Below, in pieces: positions 14,744-22,065 of a stretch of DNA of 22,065 nt (positions are counted from its first letter, which is position 1; every line of letters begins with the position of its first letter). The stretch is from assembly GCA_035292505.1 (NCBI GenBank), contig DATDQA010000089.1, positions 1 through 22,065 of the forward strand, written 5' to 3'. The position numbers and the translations under genes were made by a program. The DNA is from DATDQA01 sp035292505. Its GTDB lineage: Bacteria > Bacteroidota > Bacteroidia > Chitinophagales > Saprospiraceae. The notes beneath the pieces are model-generated. The model was not told where the DNA came from, searched no databases, and was given only the letters and a program-made list of their open reading frames with translations.

Positions 14744-15856
14744 ATGATCATTGGAATACCCATCGAGATTAAGAGCAATGAAAACCGCGTAGGACTCACT
14801 CCTGCGGGAGCACTTGAACTCACAAAAAGAGGACATACGGTCTATGTGCAGAAGAACGCTGGATTCATGAGTGGATTCGATGATACAGAATACGTTTCAG
14901 CAGGTGCACAGATTTCGCCGACGATAGAAGACATCTACGGTCAATCAGAAATGATTGTCAAAGTGAAGGAACCCCTCGAAAGTGAATACCCTTTGATCCG
15001 GGAAAACCATCTCATTTTTACTTACTTCCATTTCGCTTCATTCGAACCGCTCACAGTAGCGATGATGAAAAGTCATGCAGTATGTCTGGCGTATGAAACG
15101 GTTGAAATCGGCGGGAGCCTACCACTCCTGGTTCCTATGTCCGAGGTTGCCGGTCGCATGGCGATTCAGGAAGGTGCAAAATATCTGGAGAAACCGCAGC
15201 AAGGGCGTGGAGTTCTGCTTGGTGGGGTACCTGGTGTATCACCAGCCAGAGTTCTGGTGATTGGTGGTGGCATTGTCGGGATGCAAGCAGCAAAAATGGC
15301 GGCCGGTTTAGGAGCTCAAGTCACAATTCTTGACGTAAGCCTGCAACGTTTGCGATATCTCTCTGATGTGATGCCACCGAATGTTGTCACCTTGTTTTCA
15401 AACGAACTTACAATTCGGAACCTTATCAAGGATCATGACCTCATCATTGGCGCCGTCCTCATCCCGGGAGCGAAAGCGCCCATGCTCATTACAAGGGACA
15501 TGCTGAAGAGTATGCAACCCGGCACCGTAATGGTGGATGTTGCTGTAGATCAAGGTGGCTGCTTTGAAACAACACGACCCACAACCCATGATGATCCGAT
15601 CTATATCATTGACAACGTTGTACACTACTGCGTTGCCAATATGCCTGGTGCGGTGCCCTATACCTCCACTGTCGCTCTCACGAATGCAACTCTCCCATAC
15701 ACTCTCAAACTTGCAAATGAAGGTTGGAAGGAGGCATGCCGCTCAGATAAGGCTCTGCGTTTAGGTCTTAATATTGTGAATGGCCAGATCGTCTACAAGG
15801 GTGTAGCAGATGCGTTCGACCTTCCATATACTCCAGTGGATCAGGTACTTATGTAG
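14744..15856 (+). CDS. ald: Alanine dehydrogenase
   Basis: This 370-residue enzyme interconverts L-alanine and pyruvate plus ammonia with NAD. The N-terminal part carries IGIPIEIKSNENRVGLTP with Arg15, IVKVKEP with Lys75 and FTYFHFAS with His96, matching the known substrate and catalytic residues of the family. The Rossmann segment VLVIGGGIVGMQAAKMA (about 170-186) binds NAD, and VMVDVAVDQGG supplies the second catalytic Asp (about 269). Length and motif spacing fit bacterial Ald rather than the related transhydrogenase alpha subunit. It is separated from coaE by 128 nt with its own candidate promoter. Confidence 0.97.
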   Translation: MIIGIPIEIKSNENRVGLTPAGALELTKRGHTVYVQKNAGFMSGFDDTEYVSAGAQISPTIEDIYGQSEMIVKVKEPLESEYPLIRENHLIFTYFHFASFEPLTVAMMKSHAVCLAYETVEIGGSLPLLVPMSEVAGRMAIQEGAKYLEKPQQGRGVLLGGVPGVSPARVLVIGGGIVGMQAAKMAAGLGAQVTILDVSLQRLRYLSDVMPPNVVTLFSNELTIRNLIKDHDLIIGAVLIPGAKAPMLITRDMLKSMQPGTVMVDVAVDQGGCFETTRPTTHDDPIYIIDNVVHYCVANMPGAVPYTSTVALTNATLPYTLKLANEGWKEACRSDKALRLGLNIVNGQIVYKGVADAFDLPYTPVDQVLM

Positions 15857-16058
15857 TATTTTTGGGGGATTTGATCTCGCTTCTTCAGTGTCCCTCCACA
15901 TTTCCAATGAGATTCGCCATATACCCCGAATCCCGAACCACGAAACATTTGCACTTTTCTGTCAGGAAATTTTCCCTCAGTACAGGGTTCATTATAATAT
16001 TCTCTATATTAGGCTCCTGGAAACAGGGACATTATTCTATCACTAAACATATTCTTCT

Positions 16059-16331
16059 ATGTACATCACGTTTGAAGAACTACGCAGGATCAAGCATCGG
16101 CTGCCTACTGGCAGTGTGCACCGGATTGCAGAAGAGCTCAACATCGAAGAGCAGACAGTACGCAATTATTTTGGTGCCAAGAAGTATGAAGACGGGCGTA
16201 TTGTAGGCAAGCACATTCAACCTGGTCCTGACGGTGGATTTGTCGAGCTCGATGATGATACAATTCTGGTAGTTGCAAAGCGTATCATTGCAGAGTCCTC
16301 AAATGATGTAGAGGCCGCAATTGAAAACTAA
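16059..16331 (+). CDS. Small conserved helix-turn-helix protein of Bacteroidota
   Basis: The 90-residue product carries a helix-turn-helix-like segment at about residues 17-42 (TGSVHRIAEELNIEEQTVRN), followed by basic residues (YFGAKKYEDGR) and an acidic C-terminal half (VELDDDTILVVAKRIIAE). It looks like a short DNA-binding protein of a type common beside housekeeping genes in this phylum; its targets are unknown. It follows a 202-nt gap after ald (15857-16058) in which I see no clear promoter, and a strong terminator begins at its stop codon. Confidence 0.8.
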   Translation: MYITFEELRRIKHRLPTGSVHRIAEELNIEEQTVRNYFGAKKYEDGRIVGKHIQPGPDGGFVELDDDTILVVAKRIIAESSNDVEAAIEN

Positions 16332-16367
16332 AAGGCGGGAGGAGTAGCTCATACTTCTCCCGCTTTT
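16330..16367. terminator. Bidirectional intrinsic terminator between convergent genes
   Basis: GCGGGAG (16335-16341) plus GAGTA (16342-16346) pairs with TACTT (16352-16356) plus CTCCCGC (16357-16363) around a five-base loop GCTCA, with one G-T wobble. The 12-bp stem is flanked by AAAA (16330-16333) and TTTT (16364-16367), so it can act in both directions, ending the HTH gene and trmN6 transcripts. Confidence 0.85.
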
Positions 16368-16391
16368 CATTTGGAACTTGTGTCTGCTGAA

Positions 16392-17105
16392 TTAAAGTGA
16401 AATAAAATTTGCGCAGAGTTGCACGTACTCCTGCGTAGGTTTCATGTTTTCATAAAGCATCAGCATGCGGTTATCGGCTTTGACCGGGCTGTCACTGAGT
16501 TCAAGTAGTACTATGGCTGCCGGTACTGTTTGGTTGTGTTTTACGGCCAGCCTCCGATGGACATATAAACCACAAGCGTTTGCCCTCTCAATGAAATGAT
16601 AGATTGATTGTGCCGGTATGACCACGTTCAATGCACCCTTTGCTCTCAGGTAACCACGAGCTATACCTGGTACATCCCATAGCGAAAATCCTAACCCCTG
16701 ACGCGAGGCTCGTCGGGTATCATCGGAGGATGCAAGGCCAACAGGATAATAGGGAGGATTGCAGATCACCAGATCATATTGATCGCTCCAGGATGGATCA
16801 GATGTCACAAGATCACGTTCGATCACAGCGATGCGCTGTTTCCACTTACTCCTTAGGGTATTGGTTCTTGCGACTTCAAGCGCTTCCGGGAGAATGTCCA
16901 CTGCATCGATGTGTATGTTCTCATTACGCTGGGCAAGCATCATTGCCAGAATACCTGTCCCGGTGCCCATATCCAATGCACGCGCAGCACTTTCAATCCG
17001 GCACCAACTTCCAAGCAGGATGCTATCAGTTCCAACCTTCCATACACCATCTCCATGTATCAATTGAAATTGCCTGAAAGTAAACGGACCTGACACCTTT
17101 TGCAT
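16392..17105 (-). CDS. trmN6: tRNA1(Val) (adenine(37)-N6)-methyltransferase TrmN6/YfiC-like
   Basis: The 237-residue product is a class I SAM-dependent methyltransferase. It has the family's N-terminal pattern FTFRQFQLIHGDGVWKVGTDSILLGSW, the SAM-binding LDMGTGTGIL (about 44-53), and NPPYY (116-120), the catalytic motif of amino-methyltransferases acting on adenine. Length fits TrmN6, which methylates A37 of tRNA-Val in E. coli; related proteins could have a slightly different target. It is 26 nt behind the phospholipase D-like gene and may be read from the same transcript. The terminator at 16330-16367 ends it. Confidence 0.9.
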   Translation of the reverse strand: MQKVSGPFTFRQFQLIHGDGVWKVGTDSILLGSWCRIESAARALDMGTGTGILAMMLAQRNENIHIDAVDILPEALEVARTNTLRSKWKQRIAVIERDLVTSDPSWSDQYDLVICNPPYYPVGLASSDDTRRASRQGLGFSLWDVPGIARGYLRAKGALNVVIPAQSIYHFIERANACGLYVHRRLAVKHNQTVPAAIVLLELSDSPVKADNRMLMLYENMKPTQEYVQLCANFISL

Positions 17106-17131
17106 AGACGCGTTCCTGTTTTTATGACTGG

Positions 17132-19336
17132 CTAGTACTTCACAAAGGGAATTGTGATGAGCCCAACCTGTTCAAGTTGAACATTGGCGAAGTACATCCC
17201 TGACGGTAACTCTGAGATGTCAACACACGAATCAGTCATGTTCCTACTGATCACCTGTACTCCCATGACGGTACAAACACGTAGAGAATGGATGACACCA
17301 CCTTCTGCATCAATACAGAGTCTATCATCAACTGGATTAGGGAAAGTCTTCACTGTTGACGACCACGTAGCATCGTGAATACCAATGCTAAAGACTTCTG
17401 CCCATCTCGCTTCAAATTCCTGCCTGTAGATGTTTGCAATGTCCGGATCGTGAATAATAAGTGTGTTCTCGTCATTCCGGACCGTGGCGCTGGTTGTCCA
17501 GTTGTGACTACCGGTAATCACGCGAGCCTCGTCTGTGCCTTCATCAAGGATCGCATACTTATGGTGAAAAATCGAATTGTAATCGTGATACGCGGTGAGC
17601 ACTCCAGCTGACTGCAATTCCTGTAATGGACCAAGTGAACTTTCGACATCATCTACAATTAAACGCACATCCACGCCTGCATTCGCCCGCCCTGTCATCG
17701 CTTCTGTGAGATCGTATCGCGTTAGTAATAGAAGTGCAACATCAATACTTTCTTCCGAGGCTACGAGCTCTGATCTTATCTCGTGGTTCGTTTGATCCGA
17801 AGGGGAGAAATAATTTTCGATCAGTATGTCGCCGATTTGAAACAGATGCGGTGTATTATCGCGTTTCACACTTCCTGTACGACTCAGCAATGGATTTGGA
17901 GTGTTACCACTTCCGCCCCACATTTCTTCAAATTCTGCCAGGTATGCCTTTACCAATGACTGATCCTGTATTACGATGGCATTGTTGGGATCTGCGGACA
18001 ACTGATTTGTGGAGTGATTGGTACTACCTGTCCATACCCTGGCTAATAGCGGATCAAGAGGATCAACGATGATAACTTTATGATGCATAATACCATCACC
18101 ATTCCGAAACAACAGCGGAAAATCCGGCAAAGGATCGAGAGCTGAATTGGACTGCCCGCCATCGCCAATATATCTTATCCGTACACCGCGTTGCATGGCC
18201 TGCTCCAATGCAAGAATAATATCGGTTCGATTACTGTTATACATCGCTACATCGATTGAATGCTGTGCATTGTTGATCAGAGAAAAGATGGTGGCAAGCA
18301 TGCTTACGAATGATGTTCCATCCGGCAAGGAACCATTGGAGTAGCTGACATCGACGGATTGATTGAAGTATATCTCGATGTCACCACTGCCCGCAGATTG
18401 AGTAGACATCATGATCGGACTATACAGAGCAGTATCACCTTGCAAATTGACTCCTCCTGCAATGACTTCACAAAATTCTGCTGGCTGAAGCCCGGTGATG
18501 GTGACGCTATGGATGTTCTCAAACTCTTGATTGCGGATGGTATCTACTTCTCCGTCTTCCCTTTTCACCAGGCAAAATCCCTGAGCATCCTCGGTCGATA
18601 TCCACTGCAAGCGAAATCCTTCCTGAGTAATCTCTGACTGACGCGGTGTGGGCGAAATATGAAAACACTCTGAGTCCTTGATATCGAGGAGCGATCGGAT
18701 CAGGAATCGCCAATCATCATAATAGGAAACGATCGCCGTAATATCGAGAGATGGTACAGGCAACACCGTATTGACCAGAGGATTACTTCCTTCAAAATAA
18801 AAGGATGACCTGTCACCTTGCGATGTGCAAAATGGTACCGACCCTGCCTCGAAGTTGCCGGGTGTATATGGAAACCGGACGCAATTGACTCTGACAAGTT
18901 TTCCCTGATCATGAAAGGAAAGCGCATCGACACTAATGTCTACAGCCTCAGGCAGCGCATTCCCTGAAGATAACTTCTGAAATGACAGGATGGGATTGAT
19001 CTCGAGCAGCCCATGATATGTCGAGAGCACTCCTGTGACCTGAACTTCATCCGATCTTGTTACCTGGTCAAATGAGGACGGTGAATCTCCTCCCGGATAC
19101 ACAGCAATCCCCGAGGTTGAATCCTGAAAATAGCGTACCGCACCGAGTTCCGAACTGTTTAATACGATTCCAGTCACAGTCACTACACTGCCCACTGGTC
19201 TCTGACGTGCCTGCAGTATGCTCTCCTGACCTCTGAGATCTGAAAAGAGCGATATGCATGCTACGCATGCTGCGAAGCAATATATTGCATATGGTGAGGC
19301 TGCTGTCTGCTTTCCGATCAAATGTGAACCACGCAT
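17132..19336 (-). CDS. Secreted phospholipase D-like protein with OB-like, fibronectin III-like and T9SS sorting domains
   Basis: The 734-residue protein starts with a signal peptide (hydrophobic AIYCFAACVACISLF before LRGQ). An OB-fold-like segment (about 43-118, VGSVVTVTGIVL and DEVQVTGVLSTYHGLLEI) and a fibronectin III-like segment (about 228-315) lead into two phospholipase D modules. The HKD motifs are MHHKVIIVD (His418, Lys420, Asp425) with GSTNHS, and FHHKYAILD (His591, Lys593, Asp598) with GSHNWT. PLD enzymes cut phosphodiester bonds in lipids or nucleic acids; which applies here cannot be told. The last 75 residues (TFPNPVDDRL onward) are a type IX secretion sorting domain, so it is exported to the cell surface or medium. 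I start at the ATG at 19336; the frame opens at a TTG four codons earlier. It lies downstream of dctM with a short gap. Confidence 0.92.
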   Translation of the reverse strand: MRGSHLIGKQTAASPYAIYCFAACVACISLFSDLRGQESILQARQRPVGSVVTVTGIVLNSSELGAVRYFQDSTSGIAVYPGGDSPSSFDQVTRSDEVQVTGVLSTYHGLLEINPILSFQKLSSGNALPEAVDISVDALSFHDQGKLVRVNCVRFPYTPGNFEAGSVPFCTSQGDRSSFYFEGSNPLVNTVLPVPSLDITAIVSYYDDWRFLIRSLLDIKDSECFHISPTPRQSEITQEGFRLQWISTEDAQGFCLVKREDGEVDTIRNQEFENIHSVTITGLQPAEFCEVIAGGVNLQGDTALYSPIMMSTQSAGSGDIEIYFNQSVDVSYSNGSLPDGTSFVSMLATIFSLINNAQHSIDVAMYNSNRTDIILALEQAMQRGVRIRYIGDGGQSNSALDPLPDFPLLFRNGDGIMHHKVIIVDPLDPLLARVWTGSTNHSTNQLSADPNNAIVIQDQSLVKAYLAEFEEMWGGSGNTPNPLLSRTGSVKRDNTPHLFQIGDILIENYFSPSDQTNHEIRSELVASEESIDVALLLLTRYDLTEAMTGRANAGVDVRLIVDDVESSLGPLQELQSAGVLTAYHDYNSIFHHKYAILDEGTDEARVITGSHNWTTSATVRNDENTLIIHDPDIANIYRQEFEARWAEVFSIGIHDATWSSTVKTFPNPVDDRLCIDAEGGVIHSLRVCTVMGVQVISRNMTDSCVDISELPSGMYFANVQLEQVGLITIPFVKY

Positions 19337-19391
19337 GAGAGGGCTCAAAAGTCGTGAATATCTTAATGAACCACAGTCATTTCGTCATTAC

Positions 19392-20696
19392 TCATTTATT
19401 AAACAACCGCACAACCTCCGGAAATAAGAGGACAAGCAGTAAACACATTACCTGAATAATCACAAATGGTATTATTCCCCGATAGATATGCGCCGTGGTC
19501 ACAGAAGGTGGAGACACGCCTTTGAGATAAAATAGCGAGAATCCAAATGGTGGAGTCAGGAATGAGGTCTGGAGATTTAATCCGATGAGAATACCGATCC
19601 AGATCATATCCATCTTCATACCCACGAACACAGGCGCAACGACAGGCACGATAATGAAAATGATTTCAATGAAGTCAATAAAGAACCCCGCGATAAACAC
19701 AACCAACATCACGATCAAAAGGAAAATCATCGGACTCAGATTGGATTGGAGGATGAGATCTGTAAGAAACCTGTCACCTCCCAGCCCTCTGAATACCAGG
19801 GCGAAGGTTGTCGCACCAAGGAGAATCAGAAATACCATGCAGGTAAGATGCATTGCTCCACGCATCACTTCATTCAATACTTTTTTATTGAGTTTTCTCT
19901 GAAGCGCAGTCAGGAGCGTAGCGCCAACGGCACCAACAGCGGCTGCTTCAGTCGCAGAGGCGATACCTGCAAAAATAGACCCGAGTACTGCGATAATCAA
20001 AAACAATGGCATCAGAAACGCCAGGGTAAGTTTTTTGACAAATTCAAATCCTCTTAATTCCGGCCCCTCCGAAGCCGACATTGGTGGTGCAAGTTCCGGG
20101 TGTATCCTGGTAAGGACGATGACATAAAGCATATAGCAGGAGACGAGCAACAGGCCCGGAACAAGCGCAGCCAGGTAGAGGTCGCCGACACTTACATTCA
20201 ATACACTTGCCACCAGGATAAGAGCTACCGATGGAGGAATAATTTGACCCAGGGTACCAGAGGCTGCAATTGTACCTGTTGCGAGTATAGGCGAGTAGTT
20301 GCGTTTGAGCATGGTGGGAAGACTGATCAGGCCCATTGCAATCACTGTTGCGCCGACAATGCCTGTAGATGCCGCCAATAACGTCCCAACAATAATCACT
20401 GAAAGGGCAAGACCTCCCGGCATCTTACCAAACAATCGGGCCATCGTCTCCAGCAGTGTTTCTGCAATACCTGATTTCTCAAGCATGATACCCATATAGA
20501 CAAATAGTGGTACAGCGATAAGCACAGTGTTGCTCATCACACCCATAATGCGCGACGGCAGGAAATGAAAGAACTCCGGACCGAGTGCAGTGACACCAAC
20601 AATACTCGCTATCCCACCCAGGACAAAAGCCACTGGATAACCACTTAAGATGAGTATAAAAACAAGGACAAACAACAGTAATGCGATCCATTCCAT
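19392..20696 (-). CDS. dctM: TRAP transporter large permease subunit
   Basis: The 434-residue product is almost entirely hydrophobic, with about a dozen predicted membrane helices. It has the typical DctM opening (LLLFVLVFILILSGYPVAFVLGGIA), the VPLFVYMGIMLEKSGIAE segment, GLISLPTMLKRNYSP, and the substrate-channel region GTLGQIIPPSVALILV. It forms the main channel of a tripartite ATP-independent periplasmic transporter, driven by an ion gradient, usually for organic acids or related solutes. It overlaps the small permease gene by one nucleotide (TGATG). No binding-protein gene (dctP) is present in the window. Confidence 0.95.
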   Translation of the reverse strand: MEWIALLLFVLVFILILSGYPVAFVLGGIASIVGVTALGPEFFHFLPSRIMGVMSNTVLIAVPLFVYMGIMLEKSGIAETLLETMARLFGKMPGGLALSVIIVGTLLAASTGIVGATVIAMGLISLPTMLKRNYSPILATGTIAASGTLGQIIPPSVALILVASVLNVSVGDLYLAALVPGLLLVSCYMLYVIVLTRIHPELAPPMSASEGPELRGFEFVKKLTLAFLMPLFLIIAVLGSIFAGIASATEAAAVGAVGATLLTALQRKLNKKVLNEVMRGAMHLTCMVFLILLGATTFALVFRGLGGDRFLTDLILQSNLSPMIFLLIVMLVVFIAGFFIDFIEIIFIIVPVVAPVFVGMKMDMIWIGILIGLNLQTSFLTPPFGFSLFYLKGVSPPSVTTAHIYRGIIPFVIIQVMCLLLVLLFPEVVRLFNK

Positions 20697-21208
20697 CAGG
20701 CGGGTTCCTCAGTTTTCCGAAGAGTAATTAGCGCTTTGAAAGCGATGCTGATACCTTGAAGCATGAGTAGTACAAATCCAAGTGTGATAGAGCCCTTGAC
20801 CAGAAATCTCGCTGGAAGGCCGCCTGGCTCTGCCGACTTTTCTCCAATTGCAAATGCATGACCTGTATACTCAAATGAAGTATAGATCACAATCAGGCAC
20901 CACGGCAACAGGAATAATCCCGTGCCAAGAAGATTTATCCACGCCTTTCGTCTTGCAGACCATTTCGTATACAACACATCGACGCGTACATGCTGATTTT
21001 CTTTGAGAGTATATGCTGCTGCCAGCAGGAAGATCAATGCAAAGACGTGCCACTCAAGATCTGTGATCCATGCTTTACTTGTGTCAAAGAGGTAGCGTAA
21101 GAGGACATCACCAAAGATCAAAATCACCAGGATTGTGGTCAGCCATTTAATACGCTCGCCTGACCAACGTGTGAAGGTATCGATGAGCTGAACGAGACGG
21201 GGTAACAT
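20696..21208 (-). CDS. dctQ: TRAP transporter small permease subunit
   Basis: The 170-residue product has four predicted membrane helices, starting at about residue 21 (WLTTILVILIFGDVLLRYLF), and the DctQ signatures GDVLLRYLFDTSKAWITDLEWHV and ENQHVRVDVLY. It partners the large permease encoded directly downstream with a one-nucleotide overlap, implying tight co-translation. It is the first gene of a minus-strand run that may continue through dctM, the PLD gene and trmN6. No clear promoter element was found in the 100-nt gap shared with the divergent nuclease gene. Confidence 0.93.
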   Translation of the reverse strand: MLPRLVQLIDTFTRWSGERIKWLTTILVILIFGDVLLRYLFDTSKAWITDLEWHVFALIFLLAAAYTLKENQHVRVDVLYTKWSARRKAWINLLGTGLFLLPWCLIVIYTSFEYTGHAFAIGEKSAEPGGLPARFLVKGSITLGFVLLMLQGISIAFKALITLRKTEEPA

Positions 21209-21285
21209 GAGGGGAAAATAGATGAAATCCTGGTTACCGGCTGCAAGTTGCGCGGTGCGGGTTCAATCGCTTCAGCGGTATACCT

Positions 21286-21293
21286 TATCTTCG
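21286..21293 (+). promoter_or_regulatory. Candidate -7 element (TATCTTCG) for the RecB-like nuclease gene
   Basis: TATCTTCG differs from TAnnTTTG by one base and lies 15 bp before the ATG at 21309, giving a very short leader. No -33 partner at normal spacing was found. Weak evidence. Confidence 0.25.
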
Positions 21294-21308
21294 GTCTCAA
21301 CCACAACG

Positions 21309-22065
21309 ATGCAAAAAACTGAATCTGGATATCGTTTCTCAGCTACTGACCTCGCCAAGTATCTCAGTTGCAACTATGCTATCCGCCTCGATAAAGAAGT
21401 CAAAGATGGTATACGTGGCGAGCCTTCATTCACAGATCCACATTATTTCACCGTCAAAGAACTGGGGCTCGAACATGAAAAACGATATGTACAGCACCTG
21501 AAGAATAAGGGATTGAAGGTGACAGAACTTAAAGACGAAGGCGAACAACAGATTCGTGTCGCACGTACCATACAAGCCATGCATGAAGGATATGACATTA
21601 TTGTACAGGCTGCTCTGGAGGGTCCCATATGGAATGGCTTTGCAGATATCCTGAAGAAAGTACCAACACCCGGCAAATTTGGTGATTGGTCCTATGAAGT
21701 GATGGATACGAAACTGGGTCAGGAAACGAAAGCAGGAGCAGTCCTTCAGCTTTGTGTGTATAGCGATCTCCTCACTTCAGTTCAGGAAGTCTCACCGAAG
21801 AACATGTATATCGTCAAACCCGGAGACCCGTTTGATGAAGAACCACTGCGATACAATGATTATGCGGCGTTCTATCGCTGGATCAAAGGGAAACTAGAGA
21901 CAGCTTTACCGAGCATTGAGACAGAAAGCAAGTATCCAGATCCTGTTCCCTATTGTGAAACCTGCCGTTGGTGGTCTGTATGTGACAAGAGACGGCGGGC
22001 TGACGATCATCTGAGCTTTGTTGCAGGTCTGCATGCCTCACATACGAAGGAGCTCCAATCACAGG
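21309..22065 (+). CDS. RecB-like PD-(D/E)XK nuclease with Fe-S cysteines, TM0106-type (partial, 3' end cut off)
   Basis: The frame is open for 252 codons from the ATG at 21309 to the window end. The product starts with SATDLAKYLSCNYAIRLD, the usual opening of TM0106-type RecB-like nucleases. The core has GFADIL (Asp113), YEVMDTK (Asp133, Lys135) and LQLCVYSDLL with the Gln147-x3-Tyr151 motif. Four cysteines that would hold a 4Fe-4S cluster are Cys21, Cys216, Cys219 and Cys225 (CETCRWWSVC). In full-length members this domain is often followed by an UvrD- or DNA2-like helicase, so a repair nuclease-helicase is likely; the C-terminal part lies outside the window. Confidence 0.88.
   Translation, partial: MQKTESGYRFSATDLAKYLSCNYAIRLDKEVKDGIRGEPSFTDPHYFTVKELGLEHEKRYVQHLKNKGLKVTELKDEGEQQIRVARTIQAMHEGYDIIVQAALEGPIWNGFADILKKVPTPGKFGDWSYEVMDTKLGQETKAGAVLQLCVYSDLLTSVQEVSPKNMYIVKPGDPFDEEPLRYNDYAAFYRWIKGKLETALPSIETESKYPDPVPYCETCRWWSVCDKRRRADDHLSFVAGLHASHTKELQSQ

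Noticed and set aside
15857..15864. TATTTTTG after ald as a promoter for the HTH gene
   Set aside because: It matches the -7 consensus but has no TTTG about 20 bp upstream and starts within the ald stop codon's immediate neighbourhood, almost 200 bp before the gene.

Overview
The window looks like chromosomal DNA of a free-living Bacteroidota, probably of the Saprospiria/Chitinophagia kind (inference). The evidence is a secreted protein with a type IX secretion C-terminal sorting domain, an ECF sigma factor coupled to outer-membrane-barrel genes, lipoproteins, and candidate -7 elements of the TAnnTTTG type. I see no tRNA, rRNA, CRISPR array, insertion sequence or phage gene. Genes are densely packed and no stretch above 300 bases is empty.

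Region 1 (1-3908, all minus strand) is a probable four-gene operon, read right to left: an LVIVD-repeat lipoprotein, a small outer-membrane barrel protein, an ECF sigma factor, and a protein (cut by the window edge) with one inner-membrane helix, a long linker and a barrel-like C-terminus. The last gene overlaps the sigma gene by 11 nt and is the natural candidate for its membrane-bound regulator.

Region 2 (4146-13365) is the striking part. A minus-strand operon with gaps of 6, 2 and 36 nt encodes: a membrane-anchored caspase-like protease with helical repeats and a lipocalin-like outer domain; a second, soluble caspase-like protease; a fusion of an N-acetylmuramoyl-L-alanine amidase with an SGNH hydrolase that has no signal peptide; and a cysteine-free 243-residue protein of unknown family with an acidic tail after a Lys-Lys pair. 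Divergent from it, across 290 bp holding two inverted repeats with related half-sites, is a subtilase that also lacks a signal peptide. My working hypothesis is a protease-triggered self-lysis or conflict system: caspases sense and cut, the small protein is a pore former or other effector, and the amidase/SGNH protein is a cytoplasmic wall-degrading payload. Catalytic motifs are visible. The pore-former and lysis roles are inference.

Region 3 (13449-16331, plus strand) is ordinary: a lipoprotein with two Cys4 metal-binding-like repeats, dephospho-CoA kinase (coaE), alanine dehydrogenase (ald) and a small conserved helix-turn-helix protein, closed by a bidirectional terminator at 16330-16367.

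Region 4 (16392-21208, minus strand) runs from a TRAP transporter small/large permease pair (dctQ, dctM), through a T9SS-exported phospholipase D-like protein, to a TrmN6-type tRNA methyltransferase. Region 5 (21309 to the end, plus strand) is the 5' part of a RecB-like, Fe-S-type PD-(D/E)XK nuclease of the TM0106 kind.
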